Assembly: GCA_020746835.1 (NCBI GenBank) | Contig: JAGPNK010000010.1 | Coordinates: forward strand, 496,001-560,000 | Source of the DNA: Stachybotrys elegans | Taxonomy: Eukaryota > Ascomycota > Sordariomycetes > Hypocreales > Stachybotryaceae | Reading direction: 5' to 3' | Length of the DNA stretch: 64,000 bases | Part shown: piece by piece, positions 55,044 through 64,000 of the stretch | Layout of the letters: each line of letters starts with the position of its first letter | How positions within the stretch are numbered: the stretch's first letter is position 1 | The notes under the pieces: generated by a model | What the model was told of the DNA's origin: nothing | The model's database searches: none | Seen by the model: only the letters and a program-made list of their open reading frames with translations | Translations under genes and position numbers: made by a program

Positions 55044-58000
55044 ATGCCTCTTCAGAAATCCTACTCTGAGCACGCGGGAACCAAGCAGCAACAACGTTCG
55101 CCATGGCAGAGATCGCACAGCCACCCGACCAATCTGCTGGGGAAATCGAGACCACTAATCCCCGTATCGGAAGCCACCAAGAACAAACTCAGCAAGTTCC
55201 AACATCAGCACAAACATGCCGATTCGAAAGCGACCGAGGATCTCCCATTCGCTCCCGATAATGTGCAGGCAAAACGAAGCCGAGATGACAGCAACGCTAC
55301 TCCCTCGACTCGCCTGACATGGCAAGACCTCACCGAGCCCGAAGACGCGGCGGAGGATGAGGTGCACATCTCACCAAGGGAAAGGATCATGTGGGACAAC
55401 AACGATACCTCTCATGTCTCAACGTTTTCACCCATGATGCACCGTCGAGGCAGGAAACGAGCCAGAAGCTCATCGCCTGTCTCCTCGCCCTTGAACGACA
55501 AACTAAACACGCCCGTGGTCAATGTGAAAAAATTGACCAAAGCCCTCAGATCACCGCACGCAGACCCTACACTCGAGCTCTGGGACCGCTACTCCCTCAA
55601 TGCCGATTCGACCACGCCAACCGGAATTGCCAACCCGGCATTGGCACAGTTGATGGTGTCCTCGTCGCCGCAACCTCTCAAGGGCTCCTCGCCCCAGTGG
55701 GGAGATGGTCAACTTCGCCGAACCGCTAGTGGAGGTCTTAGCTGGCCCAAAAGGAGGAAACTGGAAAAGACGAAGCTGGGCATGCAATCGAGTGCTGAGC
55801 AGCGTGACTTGGAGGCCGCATCCAAATCATCGCTCGTCAGGGCTTTACTGGACACTGTGACTAGTAGCATGCATGACCAGAGCCATGACGAAGAAGACCA
55901 GGATATGACCTCGCCTTCGCCGCAGAAAAAATACGATGCTTATAGCGCCAACAACTCGCGAGAAGGGGACCGGAAATACTCAGCTATTCTTCAGAGGGGG
56001 GACAGCGATCCGAAATTCAACCACATACTACAACCAGCAAGGCCTTCAGAAGACAGGCCAAAACCATCATTGCCTGACCAGGCTACCATCGACGACGAAT
56101 TCAAAGACCTCGACGACACCATATTTGACGACTTCGATGACGACCTTCTCGACTCTGTGGATTTGTCTACTATTGAGATGCCGCCACAAGCCACAGCGAA
56201 GCCTCCATCCACGGCCAATCCCGCGATCCCACAACCCAAGCCACCGCCTGCTGCACCGATGGAGCTTGATGTTGGTGGCCTCGACGATTTCGACGATGAT
56301 TTTGGAGAAGATATCGATATTGAGGCCATCGAGCGTGCGGCAATGCAGTCAATGCAACAGCTGAAGAGCACGCCAGGAGCTGTAAGTGATCCTTTTGCTC
56401 AGCCAGATCATTGCTAAATTCAGTAGAGCAGTCCAAAGGCTAAGACGATTCAACGCTACCTGATAACAAATGTTCTGGAAGGCGAATACATCGACCAATA
56501 TGGCGTCACTCGTCCTGAGAAGGTAATTGCCCAGACACGTGTACATATGCCCCCTACTGACACGTTCTAGATACTTCTCATCCAAGCTGATGGCAAGAAA
56601 GAAGTCAGGACCGTTCTTCTGAGAAGAGCTTGGTTTGACACCCCAGCCCACGAATCTGCCTACGTACACGTCATTGGCGAGTTCTCGGCCAAGGGACAAT
56701 GCATTATTGACGATGAGCATAATCTCTTGATACTGCATCCCGATCAGCTGATTTCGGCCACTGTCGTCGCAGATTCTTTCGGCTGTATGCGGCGTGCCGT
56801 TCTCCAAGATCGCGTCAAAGCCACTAGCGAGGCTTCACAACCACTGGTTTACGGAACCATGCTTCATGAAGTCTTCCAAGAGGCGCTGCTTGCCAATAAT
56901 TGGGACATTCACTTTCTCTCTCAAATCATCGATAAGATCACAGAAAAACACGTGGAGGATCTCTATACCATCAAAGTTGCAATTCCCGCGGCACGGGATC
57001 ATTTGATGTCGAAGATGACGGAACTGGCATCCTGGGCTAGGTCGTTTGTGTCATCACAACCACAGGTAAGGGCGTCGCCTATACTTTTTTCACTCCCACT
57101 GACCGCATAGGCCGACGCTGTTGTCGAGGGTCGCAATGGAGAAAAGGCAGTCGTCGCTGTGACAAAGCTGCTGGACGTCGAAGAGCACGTATGGTCTCCG
57201 ATGTACGGGCTCAAGGGCAACATCGATGCGACTGTGGAGATTGCTATGATTGACGGAGGAAAAAAGAAGACCTTGACCGTTCCGTTCGAAGTCAAGACGG
57301 GCAAGCGAGCTAATCCCAGCCACAATGCACAGACGGCTCTATATACGCTGCTGCTCTCTGATCGATACGACATTGATATCCTCTACGGTATTTTGTATTA
57401 CATGGAGACATCGAGAACGGTGCGCGTCACAGCTATTCGACACGAACTTCGTCACATGATCTTGCAGCGAAACCAACTTGCTTGCTACATTCGAGAACGC
57501 AGCGTGCAGCTACCGCCAATGCTCCAAAACAAGCACATGTGCGGCAGATGCTACGCAAAAACGTCATGCTTCATCTACCATCGTCTCGCGGACGACGGTG
57601 ATGGGGAGTCGAGCGGCATGAACGAGAAGTTTGACGAGCTTGTTAAGCACCTTACACCTCAGCACCAAGAGTTCTTCATCAAATGGGAGAATCTGCTCAC
57701 CAAGGAGGAGAAGGAGGGTCAAAAAATGAAGCGAGAGCTTTGGACCATGACGAGCGTTGAACGTGAGAAGAAGTCGCGATGCTTGTCCGACGTCGTTATT
57801 GAAGAGGGTTCTGCATCTGTGGATAGCGACAACCCCCGGATCAACCGCTTTCACTACACTTTTATTAAACGAACTCACTCGCCCGGCTTCTCATTCGTTG
57901 AGACAGAACTCAGCGTAGGAGAACCAATTGTTGTCTCCGATGAGAATGGCCATTTTGCTCTGGCCATTGGATACGTCACAGCGGTGCGAAAGCAGAGGAT

Positions 58001-59866
58001 CAGCGTCGCAGTTGATAGGCGACTTCACAATGCCCGCATTCGTCAGCCCGGATTTGACGAGGCGGATAACCAGGTTTTTGCCAGCATTATGGAAGTCGCT
58101 CCTGAGGGGGCTTCATCTGGTGAGACCAGGGGAAAAGTCAAGGATGAGCCCATCCGATACCGCTTGGATCTGGATGAGTTTAGCAACGGCATGGCCACTG
58201 TCAGGAACAATCTTGTTCAGATGATGGCGAATGACGAGAACGGGGCAACTCATATCCGGAAGCTGATTGTTGATCTCGTCCCCCGAGGTTCAAGACGCTG
58301 GCAACTCAGTATACAGTCAAGGACGGAGAGAGCCTTAATGTTGATCAGAGAGCGGCAATCGAGAAGGTGATGAGCGCACAAGATTACGCACTGGTCCTGG
58401 GCATGCCCGGTACTGGCAAGACGACAACAATTGCGCACATCATCCGAGCACTCGTCTCCCAGGGAAAGAGTGTTTTGCTCACTTCGCATACACACACCGC
58501 TGTCGACAACATTCTTCTCAAACTACGTTCAGACAAAATTCCGATTCTGCGCTTGGGAGCCCCTGCCAAAGTCCATCCCGAAGTCCAAGAATTCGCCGTG
58601 CTGGCTGGGCAGCCCATGAAGTCATTTGAGGAGATCAAAGAGGCATGGCATGGAACACCTGTCGTAGGCACAACCTGCTTGGGCATCAACCACGCCATCT
58701 TCCAGGAACGTTCCTTTGATTACTGCATCGTCGATGAGGCGTCTCAGATCACCCTGCCCATTTGTGCGGGCCCCATACGAATGGCCAAGACATTTGTACT
58801 CGTCGGCGACCATAACCAGCTGCCTCCAGTGGTGCGAAATGAAGAGGCTAGAGAAGGTGGTTTGGATGTCAGCTTGTTCAAGCTTCTCTCTGATACGCAT
58901 CCTCAATCAGTCGTCAACTTGGCGCATCAGTACCGCATGTGTGAGGACATCATGACTCTGAGCAACACGCTCATCTACAATGGCCAGCTACGGTGTGGCA
59001 CAGAGGCACTACGCAGGCAGAAGCTGCACATTCCCAGTCTCGAATCGCTTAGCCAGCGACATTACGATGCTTCAAGCATGATGCTGCCCGGGACACCGCG
59101 ATCAATCTGCCTGGGTCCCGGGCAATCCCATTGCTGGCTCTACGATCTCCTCGACAGCGAAGCCCGTGTGCGATTCGTCAACACAGACGAGATGCGTCCT
59201 ATTGTGCGAGAAGAAGCCCAGGGCAAGCGCATTGTTAATTCGAGTGAAGTCAGGATCGTCTCACATCTAGTCGAGAGCCTTCTGACAGTCGGCGTGCCGG
59301 CGAACGAAATTGGTGTGATGACGCATTATCGGGCACAGCTGCATCTCCTAAAGGAGAAGCTGAGAGGATACGCTGGGGTTGAGATGCACACAACAGACCG
59401 CTTCCAAGGTCGAGACAAGGAAGTCATCGTGTTGAGTCTTGTTCGAAGTAACGAGGCATGTAACATCGGCGATCTCTTGAAAGACTGGCGCCGAATCAAT
59501 GTCGCTTTCACGCGAGCCAAGACGAAGCTGCTCGTCGTGGGGAGCATGAGCACCCTCAAGGGCAGCGGCGCCGAGAACATGTTGAGCAAGTTCATATCCT
59601 TGATGGAAGAACGGAAGTGGATATACAACCTGCCAGTGGATGCGCTTTCGAATCACCTTTTCGACGAAATGGGCACCCAGATAAGCAGCAAGGCCTCGCA
59701 GCGAATCGTTTCGCCAAAGAAGTCGCCGCGAAAGGTTGTCAAGACTCCAGGAAAAGAGAACCAACGACCATCCCCCAAGAGGGCGAAGATGGGTGAACGG
59801 GTACTACTGAGAGGGAAGCTTATTACCAGGGATATCTTGAATGAGATGACCAACGGCGCATACTAG
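55044..59866 (+). CDS. dna2: DNA replication helicase/nuclease Dna2 (apparent frameshift)
   Basis: Exons are 55044-56381, 56427-56522, 56571-57065 and 57111-59866, about 1,560 residues if the frame is kept. The N-terminus is disordered and acidic near its end. The nuclease has the Fe-S cysteines Cys550 (SFGCMRRAVLQ) and CGRCYAKTSC, with YGTMLHEVFQEA, GNIDATVE and PFEVKTGKRA around the catalytic Asp/Glu/Lys. The superfamily 1 helicase shows Walker A GMPGTGKTTT, DEASQITLP, GDHNQLPPVV and VAFTRAKTKLL. Dna2 trims long Okazaki flaps and resects DNA ends in the nucleus. The reading frame breaks at a run of five C's (58280-58284): before it reads IRKLIVDLV, after it PRFKTLATQYTVKD in another frame. 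One extra C would restore the expected Pro-Pro. Since Dna2 is essential, an assembly error is the likeliest reason. Confidence 0.92.
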
Positions 59867-60258
59867 GATATGACTTGGAATTATGGATGTTTGGGTTCAG
59901 CATAAGCAGGCGTTATATAGCGATAGCAATAGCATCGGGAAAGGGAAAGGGAAGGAGCCTATGGGTGGTTATTGAATATACTCACGAGCATCATGCCAAA
60001 CCAATCCTACCTTGCCTGGGTCTATACAAAATTCATGCAGGAGAGAATTGACCAATAGCGTATGATGCATAAGATATGCACAATTCATGCTGTTTTGGGA
60101 CTACGGGTGGATCACGTGACGTACCGCTTCCAACTTCGCCTTGTGATCCAGCATCCACCAGCCTTTCAACAACGCCTCAGCCTCTTCAACTCGCGCAATT
60201 GAGGCACCCACGACATTCCGGCCCGCCTCCCGAGAACCACGCAGTGCTTTTAATCACC
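59867..60258. promoter_or_regulatory. Promoter of the complex I ESSS subunit gene with E-box
   Basis: A 392-base interval. The palindrome TCACGTGA with flanking C (CACGTGAC at 60113-60120) lies 139 bases before the start codon. CACGTGA is the core of Cbf1-type sites, reported at respiration genes in some ascomycetes. Confidence 0.4.
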
Positions 60259-60775
60259 ATGGTCATCCTTCGTCACTCCGCCGCACCGCTGCGAGCGGTG
60301 CGCTGCGTCCGCCAGACCGCCCCCTCTGCCCGCCGAACCATCTCCGCAACCCCCCGACGACAGGGTGGCGGCCACGGCAACGAGTCTCACTACGACGCCC
60401 CCGGCGGCTGGCTCTGGGGCGTCAAGCCCGGCGAGAAGCCCGAGCCTGAGGGCTGGGAGCGCCCCATGTACTTCTTCTTCGGCGGTCTGATCCTCACCGG
60501 AGTTGCGCTCGCCTACAAGCCCGACACGAGGTGAGTCCTTATCGACGATGGGATAACGCGTTCGGCGGCATCCATGGCGTGCAGCCTGCGGGGATTGCTT
60601 GGGATATGTTAAGGCTGCTGCGGGAGCACGGAGATGGCGGGAGTGCGTTATAATTTGGAAAGCAAAAGCTAACGTGCATTGTAGCGTTTCGACCTGGGCC
60701 CTGGAGGAGGCACGGAGGCGATTAGAGGCTGAGGGCATTCTGCCCGATCCCACCGCGCAGCAGAGCGAGAAGTAG
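60259..60775 (+). CDS. NADH:ubiquinone oxidoreductase ESSS subunit (NDUFB11-type)
   Basis: Exons are 60259-60530 and 60685-60775 (154-bp intron, GTGAGT..TTGTAG), giving 120 residues. A basic, acid-free presequence (MVILRHSAAPLRAVRCVRQ to about residue 35) predicts mitochondrial import. The mature part begins QGGGHGNESHYDAPGGW, and GGWLWGVKPGEKPEPEGWE is the ESSS family signature. One membrane span (MYFFFGGLILTGVALAY) follows, then a short charged tail starting STWALEEARRRLEAEG. It is an accessory subunit of the membrane arm of complex I. The frame is open upstream, but the ATG at 60259 gives the presequence directly. The intron is longer than its neighbours. Confidence 0.9.
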
Positions 60776-61077
60776 AGGAGTCGCTGGAACGGCCATGATA
60801 AACTGGGAAATGGATCTAGAGCGATGGGCAAAGAGGACGCCTGGCTACGAGTAGCAGGCGGCGTATGTATTTATTTTCTGTCTTTTCCTCACTTTAATTC
60901 CTCAAAGGGAATTGTGCAATGCATTCTTGCAATAGAACTGGTCACGCCAAAAGGCCATTGGGGAGGAGCTGTGATTCGAATGTACGTGCCCAGTCGTACG
61001 CAAAACTCGCGCAATACACCTTTTTGATATGCTCTATTCATCTATGAATTAATTACAAGCCCAGTGCACCTTTTTGT
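60776..61077. other. Spacer between convergent complex I subunit and BCAT genes
   Basis: About 300 bases holding both 3' ends; AT-rich near 61020-61075. Nothing else recognised. Confidence 0.4.
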
Positions 61078-62363
61078 TTATGCCTTGTAGCTCCACTCGT
61101 GCTCCTCGTCGCCGTACTGGATGTCCTCCATCCATTCCTTCATCTTGAGGGCAATCTCGCCCGACTCCTCGGTCTCCTTGAGGCCGCAGTCGACGAGCTG
61201 GCCCTTCCAGGAAATCTTCCTCACTGGGCTGACGATGGCGGCGGTGCCGGAGCCGAAGGCCTCAAGCAGACGGCCCTCCTGGGCGGCCTCGGCCAGCTCC
61301 TTCATGGTGTACTTGCGCTCGATGACGTTCCAGCCCTTGGGCACAAGACGCTCCCTGGCCAATTGCAGGACAGAATCTCGCGTAACACCCTCCAGGATGG
61401 TGCCGTCGATGGGAGCGGTGATGAGCTCCTTCTGGCCAGTCTCCTTGTTCTTCATGGCGACAAACATGTTCATGGTGCCGACCTCGGTGACGTACTCCTC
61501 CTCGCCAAACAGCCATAGGTTCTGCTGGAAGCCGCGGCTGGCGGCCTGCTGCTGGGGCACGATGCAGGGGGCGTAGTTAGCACCCAGCTTCTTGTCGCCG
61601 ACACCGCCGGGCCATGCTCGCACGGCGTAGTCGGTGGCCTCGAGCGACACGGCCTTGAAGCCGGTGGGGTAATAGGGGCCGACGGGAGAGGCGATGACAT
61701 AGAGCAGCGCGGAGCCGGGGGAGCCGACGCCCAGCGTCTTCTGCGTGCCAATCATGGTAGGTCGGAGGTAGAGGGAGTAGCCGCGCTGGTCCGGGATGAA
61801 GCGGGAGTCAAGCTGGGCAAACTTGGAGATGAGCTCGATGAGGCTGGAGGGCTCAAAGGTGGGCAGCGCGATGCGGGCGGCCGACTTGTTGAAGCGCTCC
61901 ATGTTCTTGTCGGGGCGGAAGAGGCGCACGTTTCCCTGCTTGTCCTTGTAGGCCTTCATGCCCTCGAAGCACTCAAAGGCGTAGTGGAAGACGCATGTTG
62001 CGGGGTCGAGGGAGAGGTTCTGGTAGGGGGTGATGCGAGGTTCTTGCCAGCCCGTCTCCTGATTCCATTCGATAGCAAGCATGTGATCTGGGAGGAGGTC
62101 GTTAGCAACGTTGGAAAGCCAATTGGTGCGCTGGAGGTGTGCAACGAACCAGTAAACTCCCTTCCGAAAACGAGGTCCTCGGGCTTGCTCAGGCCCTTGG
62201 GCTTGGAGGTCTTGGAGATGACGAGCTTCTTGGGGTCGAGGGGCTGCAGCTTGGAGGTAGAAGCCGCCGTGGCCTTGATGCTATAGGGGCGAGCTGCGCG
62301 GCATGCTGGCACGGCGAGCGACCGAGTCGCGCCTCGAAGGGCGGTTCTGGTGAAGGATCGCAT
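61078..62363 (-). CDS. bat1: Mitochondrial branched-chain amino acid aminotransferase
   Basis: Exons on the minus strand are 62363-62150 and 62087-61078 (62-bp intron with a rare GTTCGT donor, GCTAAC branch, CCCAG), giving 407 residues. The N-terminus (MRSFTRTALRGATRSLAVPACRA) is Arg-rich without acids, as in a mitochondrial presequence. PLP fold-type IV features include FHYAFECFEGMKAYK, GYSLYLRPTMIGT, the PLP lysine (Lys238) in GDKKLGANYAP, EEEYVTEVGTMNMF and LEAFGSGTAAIVSPV. The enzyme interconverts leucine, isoleucine and valine with their keto acids. A CCGGCGCCGG palindrome 286 bases upstream fits control by a Leu3/LeuB regulator. The intron is required because reading through leaves the presequence out of frame with the domain. 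Confidence 0.95.
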
Positions 62364-63021
62364 AACACCGGATCTCGGGGCAACAGGTAGCAAGATAAAA
62401 AATAAGAATAAAAATACAATGCCGTTCCTTTTGGGTATCGGTTGAGCGCGTAATCAATGCCACCCAGTCTTTTCCAACATACAGTCTGTGTAGGAGGAGG
62501 AGAGGTGAGGAAATCGTGGGAGCATAAACTACAAGTGGCCGGTGGTCGGACTTGTGACTGGCGAATTTATTTGACGGTGTTGCGCTTTTGGACCCCTGCC
62601 TCCCCGCCTAGAGCGTTAGATGACCGAAGGTACCCGCTGGAGGTCCCTCCGGCGCCGGCCCATCAATTGGGTCCAGGGTAACCAAGGGATGGATAGCTAT
62701 GTACGAGACGGTACAATGCGCCGCAAAGTTCGGGTTAGTAAGCATTCAACTTGGCATGTTATCAAAGGTGTTAAGAGCTCCAGCAAGATTGCCATGTTTC
62801 ATTGCGCAGGAGGCTTTTGACACCTTGAGATCCCAGGACACCACAGGCCTTTTCTTCACCTGCTACCGCCTCCTGCCAGATATCGCAGCCCCCGAATCCT
62901 CGCCCAGGGCGTCACGCCACCAACTATCTCGGAGCGCACGTTGCGCCCAGCACCACTCGAGCTCGGCACCTGGTCATGAGCGCCCAGCCCCAAGCACCCT
63001 GATTGTCATTGTCGAGGCAGC
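62364..63021. promoter_or_regulatory. Divergent promoter with a Leu3/LeuB-type palindrome
   Basis: The interval lies between the aminotransferase and pseudokinase starts. CCGGCGCCGG at 62649-62658 matches the CCGGNNCCGG site bound by yeast Leu3, and the aminotransferase is a natural target. It is 286 bases from that start and 364 from the other gene. Confidence 0.5.
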
Positions 63022-64000
63022 ATGTTTTCCTCGGCGCTCAAGTCCATCTCCGCCACCAACATCTCCGCCAACTACTCCGTATCCCCGAACCCGACGTCGA
63101 CGGCTGGCCCGTGGAAGATCTACGATGCCAAGAAGAAGTCCACCGGCAAGACCTACAGCGTCTTCGTCTTCGACAAGAAGAGCCTAGATGCCCACGGCAG
63201 CTCCCTCGGCCGGTCCGGCGCCTCGTCCTTCAAGAAGAGCGTCGAGGAGGTGGTGGACCGCTTGAAGAAGGAGGCTTCGAGTCTCGCCAAGCTGCGCCAC
63301 CCCAGCATTCTCGAGCTGGTCGAGCCTGTCGAGGAGACGAGGGGCGGTGGTCTGCAGTTCGTGACCGAGGCTGTCACGGCATCGCTCGCCAGCCTCTTGC
63401 AGGAGAAGGATGACCAGGAGAGGTCCGGCGGGCCCGGCGGGCGGTCGAGCCGATACGTCACTGAGGACGCCGACGGTGTAAGACGAAGGAGGGAATTTGA
63501 GATCGACGAGCTCGAAATACAAAAGGGCCTGCTGCAGATCAGCAAGGCTCTCGAGTTCCTGCATGAGAATGCGGGCCTCGTCCACGGAAACTTGACCCCC
63601 GATGCGGTCCTCATCAACGCCAAAGTAGGTAGACATGCGCTGCCGCGAAGCGGTCCCTCTCTAACTTGTCTTGTCCGCAGTCCGACTGGAAGATCAGCGG
63701 CCTCAGCTTCTGCAGCCCCGCCGAGAACTCGACCAAGCCCTCCTCTATACAGCCCATCAGCCTGCACGAGGTTCTCAACCTCGATCCCCGCCTGCCAAAG
63801 TTTGTTCAGCTGAACCTCGACTACACCTCGCCCGACTTCATCATGGACAACAACCTCACTCCGTCTGCCGATATGTTCTCGCTCGGTCTCCTCTCAGTCG
63901 CGCTCTACAACTCGCCTCACCGCTCACCACTAGAGAGCCACGGCAGCATATCCACTTACAAGAGGGTCTTCTCGTCTTCCTCCAGCGTGCCGTCGACCAA
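63022..64000 (+). CDS. Scy1-like pseudokinase (SCYL2/Ppk32 type), 3' part missing
   Basis: Exons are 63022-63624 and 63681 to the window edge (intron GTAGGT..CCGCAG, 56 bp); about 307 residues are visible. The N-terminus (MFSSALKSISATNISANYSV) and the kinase-like fold with GPWKIYDAKKKSTGKTYSVF mark the SCY1-like family. Catalytic motifs are degenerate: HGNLTPDAVLIN replaces HRD..N and DWKISGLSF replaces DFG. YTSPDFIMDNNLTPSADMFS matches the APE-helix region. SCYL2 proteins bind clathrin and act between trans-Golgi and endosomes. The HEAT-repeat half expected after the kinase fold is cut off, so the choice between SCYL1 and SCYL2 relies on the start of the protein only. Confidence 0.87.

Noticed and set aside
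1..64000. CRISPR arrays, insertion sequences, intact transposons, replication origins
   Set aside because: No regularly spaced repeats, transposase or reverse-transcriptase motifs, or terminal inverted repeats were seen; eukaryotic gene structure throughout.

Overview
The window is nuclear DNA from a filamentous ascomycete (Pezizomycotina, most likely a Sordariomycete). Genes are single transcription units on both strands with short introns of about 47-121 bp, GT..AG borders and CTRAY branch points. Coding GC is high and intergenic regions are long. The proteins resemble the fungal versions of Ste20, Rsc9, Ysc84, Tvp18, Aim21, Dna2 and the sterol C-14 reductase. Every intron position given here was read by eye from splice signals plus frame continuity; no alignment program was run.

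Layout. 1-1304: 5' part of a KH-domain Scp160/vigilin gene (minus). 5457-8292: Ste20-type PAK kinase. 9634-10719: mitochondrial-type short-chain dehydrogenase. 10.7-16.6 kb: long gene-poor stretch. 16601-19560: RSC subunit Rsc9, divergent from a fast-evolving gene (20067-21561) that may be a Rec114-like meiotic factor. 21.8-28.3 kb: Ysc84 (SYLF-SH3), Sft1 SNARE, ArfGAP and MsrB. 28.4-37 kb: accessory-looking zone with two orphan genes, a frameshifted F-box-like gene, a minisatellite and a tandem array of broken Argonaute PIWI segments. 37.2-46.4 kb: secreted SMP-30-type lactonase, peroxisomal 3-ketoacyl-CoA thiolase, ornithine cyclodeaminase/mu-crystallin-like protein, C-14 sterol reductase and Tvp18. 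46.4-50.5 kb: gene-poor. 50.5-64 kb: Aim21, a conserved membrane protein, Dna2 (with an apparent one-base frameshift), a complex I ESSS subunit, mitochondrial branched-chain aminotransferase and the start of a Scy1-like pseudokinase.

Functional threads. Several genes concern Golgi/endosome traffic and cortical actin (Sft1, ArfGAP, Tvp18, Scy1-like, Ysc84, Aim21, Ste20). Others concern metabolism (thiolase, BCAT, Erg24, SDR, complex I). Known regulatory grammars can be matched to two metabolic genes: tandem CCTCGG boxes (FarA/FarB type) before the thiolase, and a CCGGNNCCGG palindrome (Leu3/LeuB type) before the aminotransferase.

The most unusual feature is at about 35.88-36.88 kb. At least five or six copies of Argonaute PIWI C-terminal segments are scrambled in tandem, broken by frame changes, and the two long copies differ almost only by transitions as expected from RIP. 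It looks like debris of a duplicated Argonaute gene, not a working gene.
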